Positions 51,037-62,871 are shown, counted from the stretch's first letter. The stretch: DNA of 64,000 nucleotides from Pseudisothecium myosuroides (GCA_951799445.1 OX637288.1:31289288-31353287); one strand, 5' to 3'. Made by a program: numbers and translations. Notes: generated from the letters alone by a model not told the origin.

Positions 51037-52110
51037 CCCTAAAGGACCAGCCTGATATTTTAAACAACATAGCAATTTTGGGCAGGTATTTGTGATTAGA
51101 AATTTGCATATTTTAGGCTGAAATTTTAATAGAAGGTGCGGACAAGGAATATCTTTTATGTGCACTAAATTTCATGACATTTGGAAATAATATTCAAAAA
51201 TTATGGCCTACTATGTTGTTTGTTTATCAAGTCAGGCAATTCGAGCAAATCAGAAAAAATCACTTTTTTCAAGAACAAAATTTTGAAATTGGTTTTCTAG
51301 AGTTATATATATGTGGAAAGTTTTGAATCATTCCATTTTATCATTAGTTTGCAAGCAACTATGGATTTTCAACTCAAAAATAAACTTTCAATGGCTGAGA
51401 ACCCTCAATTTTCAACATTTTTTGAAAAAAATAAAATCATAGAATGTAGATCATTTACTACAACATTACAACCATTAGGATTGACATTTTTCAGTTCCAT
51501 AATTAAATTCTTAATAATTTAGTATTTTGAATCATTTTCTACTTCTTTCTACTTACTATTTCTTTCCTATATGTTGAACAATTCCAAATGATTTGAAAAA
51601 CTTTAAGCATGAAGCCAACTTATTTAGGATAAAGAAACACCATCATTTTGGACATTTTTTCATATAAAAGTGACCTTGTGAAGTGCAGCTGCCTTGTTTT
51701 TTGTAGGGCCAAAAAAATGCTTTCAGTGAATTTGAATGCTTATATTTTACAATCCATGCGGTGGACATTTTTGAAATTTTCACCACATATTCTCAAGTCA
51801 ACACACTACAATCTTGATCCTATAGTTCCATATGTCAAAAAAAAATTCAAAAATTTGGTACTTGTACTAAAATTGCAATTTAATTTTTTAATTTCTTTTA
51901 GTTTTTTTATATTTGCACTACTAGCTAGAGTAAAATGGCCCTGTAAATATCCCCACTAGGGACTTCCTAGTCCTTATTTGGATGAAATTCCTCTGGATAG
52001 AGAAGTCTACCACTATTATGTTGTATTCCTAAAAATTTAGGGAGCCAGGGTCCCAATTCCTTGTAATGGAGGTTGAATACAAAACTCAAATCCAATAAGT
52101 GCTATACCTA
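51037..52110 (-). mobile_element. TTAA element family 2, decayed copy F (one clear end)
   Basis: TTAA at 51033-51036 is followed by CCCCTAAAGGACCAGCC. The next ~120 bp (gggcaggtatttgtg.., ttttaatagaaggtgcgg) match the reverse of the right part of copy A. The far end is unclear, probably lost near 51945. Confidence 0.55.
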
Positions 52111-52215
52111 TTTTAACCCCTTAAGTTCCTTGACTATGTTTTCTTCCAAAATGCTCAAAAACTGTCAATTTTAGTACAAGTACCAAATTTTTAGGAATAC
52201 AACATAATAATTGAG
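52007..52215. repeat. Foldback segment with a second TTAACCCC end
   Basis: 'ttatgttgtattcctaaaaa' near 52017 is mirrored by 'tttttaggaatacaacataa' near 52189. Between them lies TTAACCCCTTAAG (about 52114), a second decayed terminus. 'ttggtacttgtactaaaatt' near 51856 is also mirrored at about 52166. This looks like a rearranged pair of TTAA-family ends. Confidence 0.55.
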
Positions 52216-52765
52216 TAATTGAGTAATTGCAATCTAACATGCACGTAAGGCAATTACAAGGCACATGATTTTAATATTTTTTTAATATTTTTATTTTTTA
52301 ATATTTTTAATATTTTTTTCACTTTTTAATATATTTGCATTGATGGTTCAAAGTCAAACAACCTTGTACAGAGTCCATATTTTCTATAGTGTAGTTTATG
52401 CTTTTTTTTTCTTTCCGCAAGTAATAAACATTAGAGGAGTAGTAGGACTTAGGGTTATTTGTTTTTTTGTCATATTTGCATGCATTTCTTTGGCATTTGC
52501 ATTATAAGAGATTTGGGGACAAAGGAGCGCCGTTTTAGCCATATTCTCCTGGTTGGAAACTGTTGTACAATGTCACAATATTTTAATATTAAAATAATAA
52601 TAATAAATTATAAAAATATAAAAAATAGGATTTTTTTAAAATTATTTAAAAAATACTAAAAATTTTGAAAAAATTATTTAAATATTAAATTCTGATGTGG
52701 TATTCTTTGTGCCATATCAAATTGCAGATATAGCAAAGTTTCCAAGGTTCTTCTAGCTAGGTAAC

Positions 52766-53012
52766 AAGGGTTGCTATTATGTGAGCATAGGAATGTGAGC
52801 CCATGAACCTAGGATATTACATACCTATATTATACGTGTATAAACTATAGAAATCGTCTATAATTATAAGATGTATATGTTACAAATATCCATATTATAG
52901 GTGTTTATGATACATACACCTTATACAGTGTGTGATATCTATACAATAGGTACCTATATTGTAGGTTCAATGCTCACAAGCTCGCATTCTTGGGCTCACA
53001 TACTAGCATTGT
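52766..53012 (+). mobile_element. MULE-like MITE family 4, copy 4, 247 bp, best preserved
   Basis: It starts aagggttgctattatgtgag and ends ctcacatactagcattgt. The imperfect inverted termini share GCTA.TATGTGAGC. The 12-bp direct repeat tagctaggtaac lies at 52754-52765 and 53013-53024. Target duplications of this size (8-11 bp or slightly more) point to Mutator-like elements. Confidence 0.8.
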
Positions 53013-53024
53013 TAGCTAGGTAAC

Positions 53025-54416
53025 TTGCGGTCTTTTAAAGCCAAATTTATAATTTATGGCAATTTGAAATTTTTACAATAAAATCTGAAAATTTTAGAAC
53101 ATATATAAGACATGTGATTTCATCTTTGAAAAATAAATCTATAATTTTTTATTCATAAATAATGGAAAAATAGAATATATATATATATAACACAAAGGAT
53201 TTTAAAGGTTTGATTACATAGTCATGGGCTTTGTCCCTTCAAAATTATAGCCTTTTGGACTACAAGTTAGTCCAAAATTCCTAAGTTGAAAAGAAATTTT
53301 TCTAAATTTTTTTTGACTCATTCCATTGATTTTTCCTAATAGTTGAAAAGGAGGATATTAGTGTCATTTAGAAAATTAGTATTGCCATAAATTTTTTATA
53401 AAATTGGTACAAAATAATAGTTTTTATTTCACTAATTGAAAACAATGTAATTTTGGTAAATTAATATGATATGCACTACGAGCACTATTACCCTCTAAAA
53501 GAACCAACATCCATAAATTGACTTACAAATGTTTTCAAGAGTTTATTGTAGGAACTCTAGAAAAGGGATGAAGTACATCCAAGTATCTTGAAAAGAATAC
53601 AATTTGATCTTTTCTTCAACCATGCATTAAGTTTGGTCACTTTATGCTTCATGATTGTTGTGCAAGGTTCAAAATGGAATCATGAAAATGTGGAAAAATG
53701 AAAAATTTACAAATATGAAGACATCTAGATTGTTCACAAGCCATAATTCATGTTGTCCATTTATATTCCTACAAAGGACTCTTAGATTGGGGTTAACCTC
53801 AAAAGAGTGCCAAAGGCAATAAGTGTCTTGATAGATGACTTTCTTTATTAGTGTAGAAACACAAAATGCACCTCTTGGTTTCAAAAATTGAATCAATTTT
53901 GACTGAGTACCTATCATCGAGGCGTCATCCTTCTAAGATTTAACCATTTAACACTATAACAACCAAAAAATGGTCGATGAATGATTTTCAAGATGAAAAA
54001 TGCAACTCATACCTTTTTAATCTATAAACTGGATCATTTTTGGCAAAGCACCTTGGCGATAGGTCTTATCCTCAATTTCAAATCCTTGTGCCTTGGTGAT
54101 AGGGCTGCATCTTGGTTGGAAAGAATCATTATTTTATGGTCAGATGGGCATAAATCCAAATAGATGAAAGTTGACTTACTACTAGTCAATTGAAACAGTG
54201 CCACAACGAAATGAACAAATGTACATAGTTCCAGACTTGCTTGCTTGCCCTTCAATACCATACGAGGTTGCCCTGTACCATTGCTACAATGTAATAAAAG
54301 TAAAAATAATTTTCTAATATTTTTATTTCATTAAACCTTCAAAACTTGTTAACTTACACAATGTAGGTCCTAATGCCATGAAACAAAGCCGTGAATCCTT
54401 CTTTGAAGATATCTTT
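53025..54416. other. AT-rich intergenic, nothing recognised
   Basis: ORFs up to 82 codons on both strands carry no known motif. A retrotransposon remnant around 53.6-54.2 kb is possible but not supported. Confidence 0.35.
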
Positions 54417-54534
54417 TTAACCCCTAAAGGCCCATTGTTCCTTTGGGGGACAAATGGGATTTTGGGCAGGTACCTACGGGCTGAATTTTTGTCATGATTT
54501 TTTGAAACTTTTTTGGAGGTAGAAAAGCTGATTA

Positions 54535-55242
54535 GTATGATTGCACGAAACACTTGTACTATTTGTTGCGTTTTGCAATAGTACTCATGATTTTTTCTGG
54601 AGTACTTTAAAATTAAAAAATATGGTCAATGTATACACCTTTAAGATGAAGGTAACCACCAAAGGAAATTCATTAAAAAATTCTCTAAGTAGGAGAACTA
54701 GAAAAGTGCCAAATCTTAAGAAAATACATACTTTGATGTTTTAATTAGTAGAAAATAGGAAAAAATTTAAATAAAAAAAATAAAAATTGGCCATTTGTGG
54801 CAACTCTATGGAGATGGTCATTCACCAAAAAAACCACCAAAATAATTTTTTACATGCTTCAAAATGCTAGTAGAAAGGGACTCAATTTGTGGACTTCTGT
54901 ATGACCCAGAATTAAGTATTTTTAGAATTCTTTTGGACAATAGCTACAAGTCTACTAGAAGACCATCTCTACCAAATTTCAGCTCCAAATTCGTTTTTAT
55001 GGGTACTATATAGTACTAAAAAGCTCCAAATTGGCATTTGTGACATAATATCGGGGGCTATTATTAAATAGTAAAACATTTTTAAAAATTTCAAAAAAAT
55101 AGACAAGGTGTATAGTAGTCATCAGTACCTTGTCTATGAATTTTGAATCATTTGGAGTCAAAACCCAAGAATTATGGCCAAAAAACTAATCAGCACGAGA
55201 CGTGTGACAGAAAATAGTACAAGTGTTTCATGCAATCACCCA
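54535..55242 (+). mobile_element. TTA-type MITE family 1, copy 4, nested, 708 bp
   Basis: The inverted ends read tgattgcaygaaacacttgt. The target duplication TTA lies at 54532-54534 and 55243-55245. Copy C of the host element keeps the uninterrupted site near 24147, confirming the insertion boundaries. TTA points to PIF/Harbinger (Tourist-like). Confidence 0.88.
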
Positions 55243-55395
55243 TTAGCTTTGTAAGAATATAATTTTTTTCACAATCGGTACAAGGAAACAACAATTACGA
55301 CCAAATAAGCTCAAAACAGGGGATGGCGGGCAACTTGGGCAGCAAAAAAAAATTGGCAAAAATTTGATTTTTTTTTAATATATTTTTTTCTCATA

Positions 55396-55682
55396 CAGTA
55401 AAACTTCCCTTGTTGCATGGGAATGGTGGAAGAAATATTTTGCTATATGCACATAAAGAAGCTTAAGTGTCAAAATCCACTTAATTAAACATGTTCATGA
55501 AGTACAATTTTTGTATGTGATTGGTTCAAATTGGTTGTTCAACTAAAATAATTAGTGATGTATGACACAATCACCTCCATTAATGCTTTGTGTAGTAGAC
55601 TTTATGCACATAAAGAGTATGCAAATATAGAACTACAATTAATTATGCAAGTAAGGAATTTGCATTATGAGAGGTTTCACTG
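55396..55682. mobile_element. Emigrant-like (pogo, Tc1/mariner) MITE, 287 bp
   Basis: The termini are CAGTAAAACTTCCC and the inverse of CAGTGAAACCTCTC, flanked by TA at 55394-55395 and 55683-55684. CAGT(A/G)AAACCTC ends with TA duplication are those of Emigrant/pogo MITEs in plants. It is absent from the same position in copy C. Confidence 0.85.
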
Positions 55683-56475
55683 TATATTATATTTTTTTCT
55701 ATCTAGAAAGCTTTGATTCATTTCATTTGGATTTGTTATGAGAAAGTTATGGACATTCTTGTTTTGGGGGCAGTTAGAGCATCTTCTTGAAAAAAATAAC
55801 TTGTAGGATTCATTTCTGAGTGCTATTTTTGCAATTTAAAAAAAAATAAAAACTCTCATGGTTTAGTTTACTTGCTAGAACAATCTCACCATTGGAATTA
55901 GTGTATTTTAATTCCATCTAAAATATATTAATATTTTAGATTTTCCTTCTATCTCGTACCTACTTCTATTTAACAATTTTTTTAGGAATGATAGTTAAGT
56001 TTTTTTGAATTTTTTTTTCCCCTAGACTCTCAACTCAATTCTCCACTATAAAGATTTAAAGCTCAAAACTCTGTAGTGCAAAAATTTTAAGTTAAAAATG
56101 TTCAAAGTCAAAAAATCTAGTCCCGCAATGTGCTGAAAAACTTATTTTTTCCACTTTAAACGCAAATATCTTGCAATCTGCGCGGTCAAAGATTTTGAAA
56201 TTTTTCCATACATTCTCAGGTGTAAAATCCTATGGTTAGATGTGCAAAAAAACATTTTTCAATTTTTTTTACTGTTTGCTATAGAAATGGCAGTTTTCAG
56301 TGTTTTTTGGCAGAAAAAAGGCCTTGGGCCTTTAGGGGTTAATAATATCCAAAATGCGGGGACGCACAATTTTGCAAATCTCACTATGACAAACAAAACA
56401 AAACCAACAAATATAGATAGAAGATTCTCTTGGAAACATCTCATCGAACAGAAAATAACAAGCCCTGCTTAAAGC

Positions 56476-58288
56476 CCCGGGGAGATCACTCCTTGTAATT
56501 TAAAGTATACACCTGAGTTAAAAGTGTATTCAATGTGGGGCTATTTACTTTAATTACTGTATTTAAAATGACCATATTTTTACATAAAAAGCTACGAGGG
56601 GCATATTTTCAATACCCTATGGTTTTTGTAAATTCATCCATGCAATTTTTTAAGTGGAGCTATCTTACATATAAAATTTAAGTGTCCAATTGACCAAGTG
56701 GTATTTTTTAACCCTTAAAGACCAATTGTCTGTTGAATGAACAATTGAAAATTTGAATAGGATCCTATGAAGTTAATTTTGATTAGTTGTTCACAAAATT
56801 TTGACAGAAGGTGTGAATATGATCCTTTTTGGTGAGAATATATTTTTTTCTAATTGATTATCCGAAACAAAAGTTATGTTGCCTTGAACTTTTTGGTAGC
56901 CCGAGCAATTTGGGCATCTTTTGGAGACCTTTTGCAAAAATGGTCATCAACTTTTGAAATTTGGCATGTACAAAACTAATAAAATATGGAATACAATTAT
57001 CACAAATTTTTTAGTAAGTTCTCAAATTATATACTAAGGAGTCAAATTATATACTAAGGAGTCAAATTTTATTAGCTATGTTGGGGTGGCTTCAAGAATC
57101 AACATTTTCTTCAATTCTTCTACTTCAAGCTCTATTATCTTGCAATATATAAACTCAAAGTTCTTGAAAAAATTTCCACATACCATAGTCCAAATGTTTG
57201 TCTCTAATTTTTTACCTGTTGGATTTCAAATTAAAAATTTCCTCATTCCACAAGAAATCATCAAAAAATGACTATTGTATTGCCAATGAACTTAACCTCC
57301 TTACATTGCAGGTTGATTTAGACTAAGCTAGACTCTAAAATTTTCATGGATAAACCTAACATCAAATATGTATGAATGGCCAAAATCCTCATTTTTGTGT
57401 AGAGCAAAAACTATACTCTAGGCTTAGGGCTCGAAGTCTATTGGCCGTATAACCCATATTTTACAAGAATAAAAAAAAAATTCTCACTTCAAATATTATA
57501 ATCTTTCAATCCACATGGTCAAATGGGCTGAAATTTTTTCCACAAATTGCCTTACTTGTTAAATCCACTTTTATATGGTTGAAATTCAAAAAATTCAATT
57601 AATCTTAAATTTTGGACAATGCATAAAAAATGGGCAGTTTTGGACTTTTCTACTTCCAAAACACTCTCCGGCCTTTAAGGGTTAATAACAAGTTTAACAT
57701 TGAACACTTCAAAATCCCCATTAATACTATTCCATGAACATTCCATTCAATATGAGTGTGTTTAACATTTAATATGACTTCAAAAAATGAAGTTAAACAA
57801 ACTATAAACTCTATCCTCATGTTGTACAGTTTTTTGTTTGTTGAATCTACCAAGGTAATTAAATAAACCTCCCTATTCATACAATGTGACAATTTCTGCC
57901 ACTTGCGGTTAATACCTTACATTTTTACTTAATTTTTTTGATATATACACTACTAGTACTATGGCACAATTTTAGTCAACCACCCTTCATTGTAGATTTT
58001 CTAGACTACGCCCATTTCATCATACACATGAAATTATTTGTCCACATCTATGCTCAAAGTACTATGAAAAATTTGCACAACCTCTATTTGTCAAGGCTAA
58101 CTTATTAATAAAAATTCCTACTACATAATGTTTTTATATACCCTAATTTATATATAATAGAGTATACAACATTTCATGGACCCTATAGTAGCCCAACATA
58201 TTATATAAAATTTCTCTACTTTGAATTAAATAGACCCTATCTTTTAACTCACGTAGTTTTCTAAAAACCCGACAGTGATCTCCCCGGA
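56476..58288 (-). mobile_element. Composite MULE/hAT-like element, copy 2, 1.81 kb
   Basis: The terminal repeats are CCGGGGAGATCACT and its inverse. The flanking cttaaagc (56468-56475) and cttaaggc (58289-58296) form an 8-bp target duplication with one mismatch. The body matches 31764-33543 reversed, including the nested TTAA-type element at the same place. Confidence 0.8.
56712..57681 (-). mobile_element. Variant TTAA element nested in composite copy 2
   Basis: The ends are CCCTTAAAG and the inverse gcctttaaggg, with TTAA at 56708-56711 and 57682-57685. It is the reversed counterpart of 32356-33308, with the same host sequence next to each TTAA (gttattaa / accaagtggtatt). Confidence 0.78.
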
Positions 58289-58659
58289 CTTAAGGCTTGT
58301 TTACACCAAGAAACTTTGGGTTGGAGCCCAAAGAAATGGAGTGTTTTGATTGGAGGATAGCTATGGTACCTCGCTTTTGGGTTTACACCAAAGAAAACTT
58401 GGGTTGTGGCCAATAAATTTTTCCGTGGATGAAAATCCTTGTTGGAATCCTACATGGCCAAAGTAGATAGTGACTTCCTAGACCTAAGGGGAGTATTTTT
58501 ATGAAGCTCTTGAAGGTACCCAACCCCCAAGTCTAGGAGAAAATTTGGAGAGACTTTTTTTACTCAAATGTTTAAAATTGTTTGCTACTCGTTTTCTAGG
58601 CTGTTTTGGGTCATTTTTGGGTTGTGTTGGCTTTTTCAAGTCTAATTTTTGGCCTACAT
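58289..58659. other. Intergenic, short tandem duplication only
   Basis: 'gtttacaccaagaaactttgg' near 58308 and 'gtttacaccaaagaaaacttg' near 58380 form an imperfect direct repeat about 72 bp apart. No gene is supported. Confidence 0.4.
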
Positions 58660-60998
58660 CACTACAAGAAAATGGGCACTTTTGTGATTGCAAAAAAATG
58701 ACTGCATGTTCGGTTTCACTAGAAAATGACTACAGCCCTTCTAATTGCACCATCTATGGAACCAAAACCCTTCCCCAGTCATTTTGGAGTCAGGACAACA
58801 ACTGTAGGATGAACAATTAACGACAAAAGACTGCAAGACCAACATTCTCGTTCACTGCGTTGACAACTTTCTAGCCGGAGAAGGGAGAAATCCAACGTGG
58901 CTGGCAAAGTCATTTCTGAGTCATTTTTCTGCAATAAATTTGACTGAGCTTTACTTGCGAGCAACTCAAGAATGACTACTGAATCACTAGCACGATTCCT
59001 TCAGAGCCCCTAGTTAGTTCTACGGTTTGGGCCTCTACCTATACTGATATGAGCAGGCAGTCCTTCAAATTTTACAAGCTGGAAAAAAAATAGATCACTT
59101 TCTATATATACAAAGGTGTTCAAACCCAATACACTACACTATACAGCGATTGCAAAATCAATCGGAGTCGTTCCATACTACAAAATGACTACACTAACTA
59201 ATACAATTTTGGACATTGAACTCATTGAGACAATTCTGATGTGTGGGGTCACATACGTCGCAACTACGCCACCTCTATGCTGCCACTGGGGAATGATTGC
59301 AAGCGACTCTACAAGGACTTCTCGCAAACTAATAACTTACTACGTGGTCACTGCTCTAATTATTAGCCTCTAATACTATAGCAATCACGGCCTAATATCC
59401 TTCTTGAGCTGATAAGTTCTTTTCCACTGACAATTCAATAGCCCTGACTAGATTAACTATCTCCGCTAGAACTAGCATCCATTGAGGAGTGGTCAACCCT
59501 GCAATCTCTACAGTACTGCTGATAAAGGCGTCCGCTATGCCTACTACTTTCCGTCTTGCTCTAGCATCTTGCTCTAATATAACGTTATATTAGAAATTGG
59601 GCACATTTGCGACAACAAAAAATGACAGCATGTCTGGTTTGACTTAAGAATGACTGTTGGGTCTTCCTACCATGATCACGTTCATCATGCAGTTTTTGAC
59701 CATTGCTATATTCTTGCACCTATTAAGGGCACCCTGGGCATCTATAGCAACACCTATAAAAAACAATTCCCACAATGATGCCCTAGTATTCTTCCTATGC
59801 TAATAGGTTCTCCTTTGCCAACAATTCGATGGCGCCTACTAACTCCTCCGTGGTTCATTTCCTAGACGCAACTACATCGTTGATTGTAAACAACCCTAGA
59901 GACAAGAAGGATAGGGCTCACAAGCATTACAGTACTTTGAGGGGACTCCTTGAATGCTACTTTGTAGCCTACACTCCTGTGACTTCAATATGACTTCATC
60001 ATAGTCATTTAAAAGTCACGGTGAAGGACTGGATTGTGAAAACGGCTCAAAAATGATTGACAAATGACTTTTGCACTACTGCCAACCAAACACTTAGCCC
60101 GACATTCCCACAAACTGCACATTTGACAATTCTAGAAGACTGTGGACATCATGTGCAGTCATCATCATATTTTCCTTGCATGAAGTGAGGAGACCTAGAA
60201 CAACTACATAAGTCCCTATTTTGGAGAAGTCAAATAGGTGACCCTAGTATTCTTCATGTGCCAAGAATAAGCTTTGTATCACAATTATACATCATTAGTT
60301 TAAGAATGCTTTCTGAAAAACTATCAAGATCGATATGTATGATGAAACTCACAAATGAGACACCGCATGCTCTATCACTGTGCCATTCCGTTTTCTTAAT
60401 CTCTTTCATCCATGAACGCATAGAAGCACAAAATTCTTGTTCAATACTTGTTCCAGTGCTACCAAAATCCCACCAAATCTCAAGCAGTCAAATGCAGAGA
60501 ACCACGCTTAGATTCCCACTTAAACACATATTCAATGATCATACCTTACTACCATGAGCATCCAAGAGCACCACCCAGGGTCGTCTCTCTTGCTCAGTTG
60601 CTTGTAAGACATTTTCTAGCGACAAAATTAAACAACATATGTACAATACAAAAGTACTCCACACACTACCCTACGTGAAGGTCAAATTCGGACATAAATT
60701 AAGTATTTTTTGGAATGTCTAAATTTTTGAAAATATTACAAATGAAATTTTTGGAAGATTATAAGTGAATTTCTAGAATATCCTGGAATATACCACCTGC
60801 CGAACCCATCTGCTCGCCAAAAGTAAAGTTTTTCAGCACTCAGGTGCCGGATTAGACCTTCACGTACGGTAGTAGAAATTAGACTATAAATGACTTGTCC
60901 AAAATGACTATAGCAGTCATTGTTGTAGTCATTTAGGACAACAATGACTACTACAGTCATTTTGGACAAGTCATTTCAGACATTGTTTTCTACTAGTG
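58660..60998. mobile_element. CACTA-like non-autonomous transposon, 2.34 kb
   Basis: The left end is CACTACAAGAAAATG and the right end is the inverse of CACTAGTAGAAAACAATG. Subterminal regions carry many copies of AATGACT/AGTCATT in both orientations (for example 58695, 58724, 58778, 58921, 58972, 59181, 60001, and the right terminal 130 bp), as is typical of CACTA elements. A partial copy of the left subterminal sequence recurs near 59594. No transposase frame was recognised. No clear 3-bp target duplication is seen (CAT left, ATA right). Confidence 0.75.
60870..60995. repeat. Terminal hairpin of the CACTA-like element
   Basis: This 126-bp inverted repeat has arms starting tagtagaaa and sharing aaatgacttgtccaaaatga and a further block around agtcattgttg. 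It forms the right subterminal foldback and could itself be a small MITE. A second inverted pair, tacgtgaaggtc, lies just outside it at 60672-60683 and 60855-60866. Confidence 0.75.
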
Positions 60999-61787
60999 AT
61001 AGGCAAGAACAACGTCACATGTATGAGAGCATTGCCTCATCTTATCCTCCCTACGTGTATAAGCTCATAGGACATCAACAAACGATTATTCTTAAAGGGA
61101 TAAAGTTAATCAAAACATGTTTGCTCATCAATGCCACTAGTATTATATGCATGAGGTAAACATGACTTGTTCATTGCTAATAAGCATGACACCAACAAAA
61201 AAAGATTGACAAAATTATGTCCCCTAGAACCATTTTTAATCAGTGACAAAAGTGTAAACATCAAGAGGACTCACTCAAAGGTACAACTTCTTTATGGCGG
61301 CCATCACTTGTGGAGAAAAACTTTGTCTAGCAATTGCTTGGGCTTGACTAACATTTGCAAGTTCGAATATGCATACATTAGTTGGAGCACCCTAGTAAAT
61401 GAGAAATATTATGAGTTGCACTAGGTAGATCATTCCCACAAGTAAAGACAACATTCACAGCTATCAAGAATTATACTGCTTTAATTTCACCATTTCAATC
61501 AAAAACAAAGCCGCAGGCAAGTCAAGTACAAAATACATTAGCCAAAATGGTAGGAAGTGCAGCAAATCAACCAACCTTAATTACATATGCATGTATGCAG
61601 CACTATGTGACGTAGGTGACGGAGCTAGTTGAACACCCTCGATTCTTGGCAACCGAAGCGTATCAACAATGCCATTTGAGAAATCATGCCCATCACAAAT
61701 GTTTGCACACTTGTGAGTTTGCACAACTGTGATCAAAGCAGGACAAAGCAGGCGTAGAAGGGAAGCAGGACGGGGCTGAGATTTGAG
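60999..61787. other. Intergenic flank of LRR fragment
   Basis: ORFs of 71 and 85 codons (60944-61159, 61167-61424) have no recognised motif. No repeat ends were seen. Confidence 0.35.
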
Positions 61788-62270
61788 ATGTCTTCTTTGA
61801 CATCATTTGATTTGAATGGATGTTCTACCCTATCGACAATGCCTAATACTATGGGAAAGTTGTCTTCTTTGACATCACTTGATTTGGGTTGCTTTCACAA
61901 GCTATTAACATTGTCAAATGCATTGGGGAACTTGTCTTTTTTGACATATTTACTCAAATGGTGCTCTTCTTTGTCGGCATTGCCTAATGCTTTGGGGAAC
62001 TTATCTTCTTTGACATCACTTGATTTGAGTGAATTTTCCAACCTATCAACTTTTCTGGATGCATTGGGAACTTGACTTCTACCACATCACTTGATTTGAG
62101 TTGATGTTACATTCTATCTACATTGCCTGATGCTTTGGGAACTTGATTTCTTTGATGTGGGTGGATGGTCCAACCAATTAACATTGCTTGGCACCTTGAA
62201 AAACTTGGCGGTCATTGAATGCACTTGATATGAGTGGATATTCCTGTCTATTGACATTGCCTTGTGGATC
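61788..62270 (+). pseudogene. Leucine-rich-repeat fragment, broken
   Basis: The open frame 61788-62075 (95 codons) contains four LRRs of 23-24 residues of the pattern SSLTSLDL..C..L..LPNALGNL. The 72-bp DNA unit continues to about 62270, but frameshifts and stops break it, including TGA at 62073-62075, just where the fourth repeat ends. No kinase, TIR, NB-ARC or signal peptide is visible. LRRs of this style occur in large plant families of predicted resistance-type proteins. It is probably a gene relic rather than an active gene. Confidence 0.7.
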
Positions 62271-62465
62271 AAAAGACTTTTTTAATGTATTGCAATCAAC
62301 AACAAACGAATATGACTATGGGCATATGAATAAATAGTTACATATGGTTTAGGGTAGTCATAGTAATCTAGTGATACAACTATGGTGATTTGTTAACTAT
62401 CACCTTCAAATGCCATATTGGATAGAATCTTGACAAAAAAAAGTTATTTAGAAACCATTCCATTA

Positions 62466-62868
62466 GAGCATGGCCACTATTGCCCGGACAAATGGGCACG
62501 GACAAGGCAGTCTGGCGGGCTCAATATGCTTGCTGCGCAACTAGGATTCTGGGACCCCCCACTGTGGTTTGGGCAACGAGCTCAATAACTCCTCCAGCAT
62601 AGAAGACGCCTTGTTTTTTCCAAAAAAATCCAACGTCACTAAATTTCATTAGCTCCAGATTCAAGGAAGTTCTAGCTAGTCAACTCTGGGCTCTGGAATA
62701 ATTCCTCTGTCCACTGGATGCTAAGGTAGAATTGGAATGTTCTAGCGCGCCCGGAATTAGAGAATTTTGTTGGCTAGTGGAAGTGGGGTATGCCCGGCCT
62801 CCCGGCCTCTGCCAAACCCACCCCGGCTAGATCTGATGAGTGGGGGTGGCAAGGGGGTGGGCATGCTC
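62466..62868. mobile_element. Tourist/Harbinger-like MITE, 403 bp
   Basis: The ends are GAGCATGGCCAC and the inverse of GAGCATGCCCACC. TTA lies at 62463-62465 and 62869-62871. Both ends are GC-rich against AT-rich surroundings. Non-coding. Confidence 0.8.
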
Positions 62869-62871
62869 TTA

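Larger units (their letters stand above)
54421..56338 (-). mobile_element. TTAA element family 2, copy D, enlarged by two nested MITEs
   Basis: The ends are CCCCTAAAGGCCC and its inverse, between TTAA at 54417-54420 and 56339-56342. Its colinear sequence matches copy C except for a family 1 MITE (54535-55242) and a Tc1/mariner-type MITE (55396-55682). Without these it is about 920 bp. Non-coding. Confidence 0.9.

Noticed and set aside
53669..54261. Copia-type retrotransposon remnant
   Set aside because: Some ORFs look superficially protein-like, but no integrase, reverse transcriptase or RNase H motif is visible.
61788..62075. Functional LRR protein
   Set aside because: It has only four repeats, no other domain, and the repeats continue out of frame after the stop.
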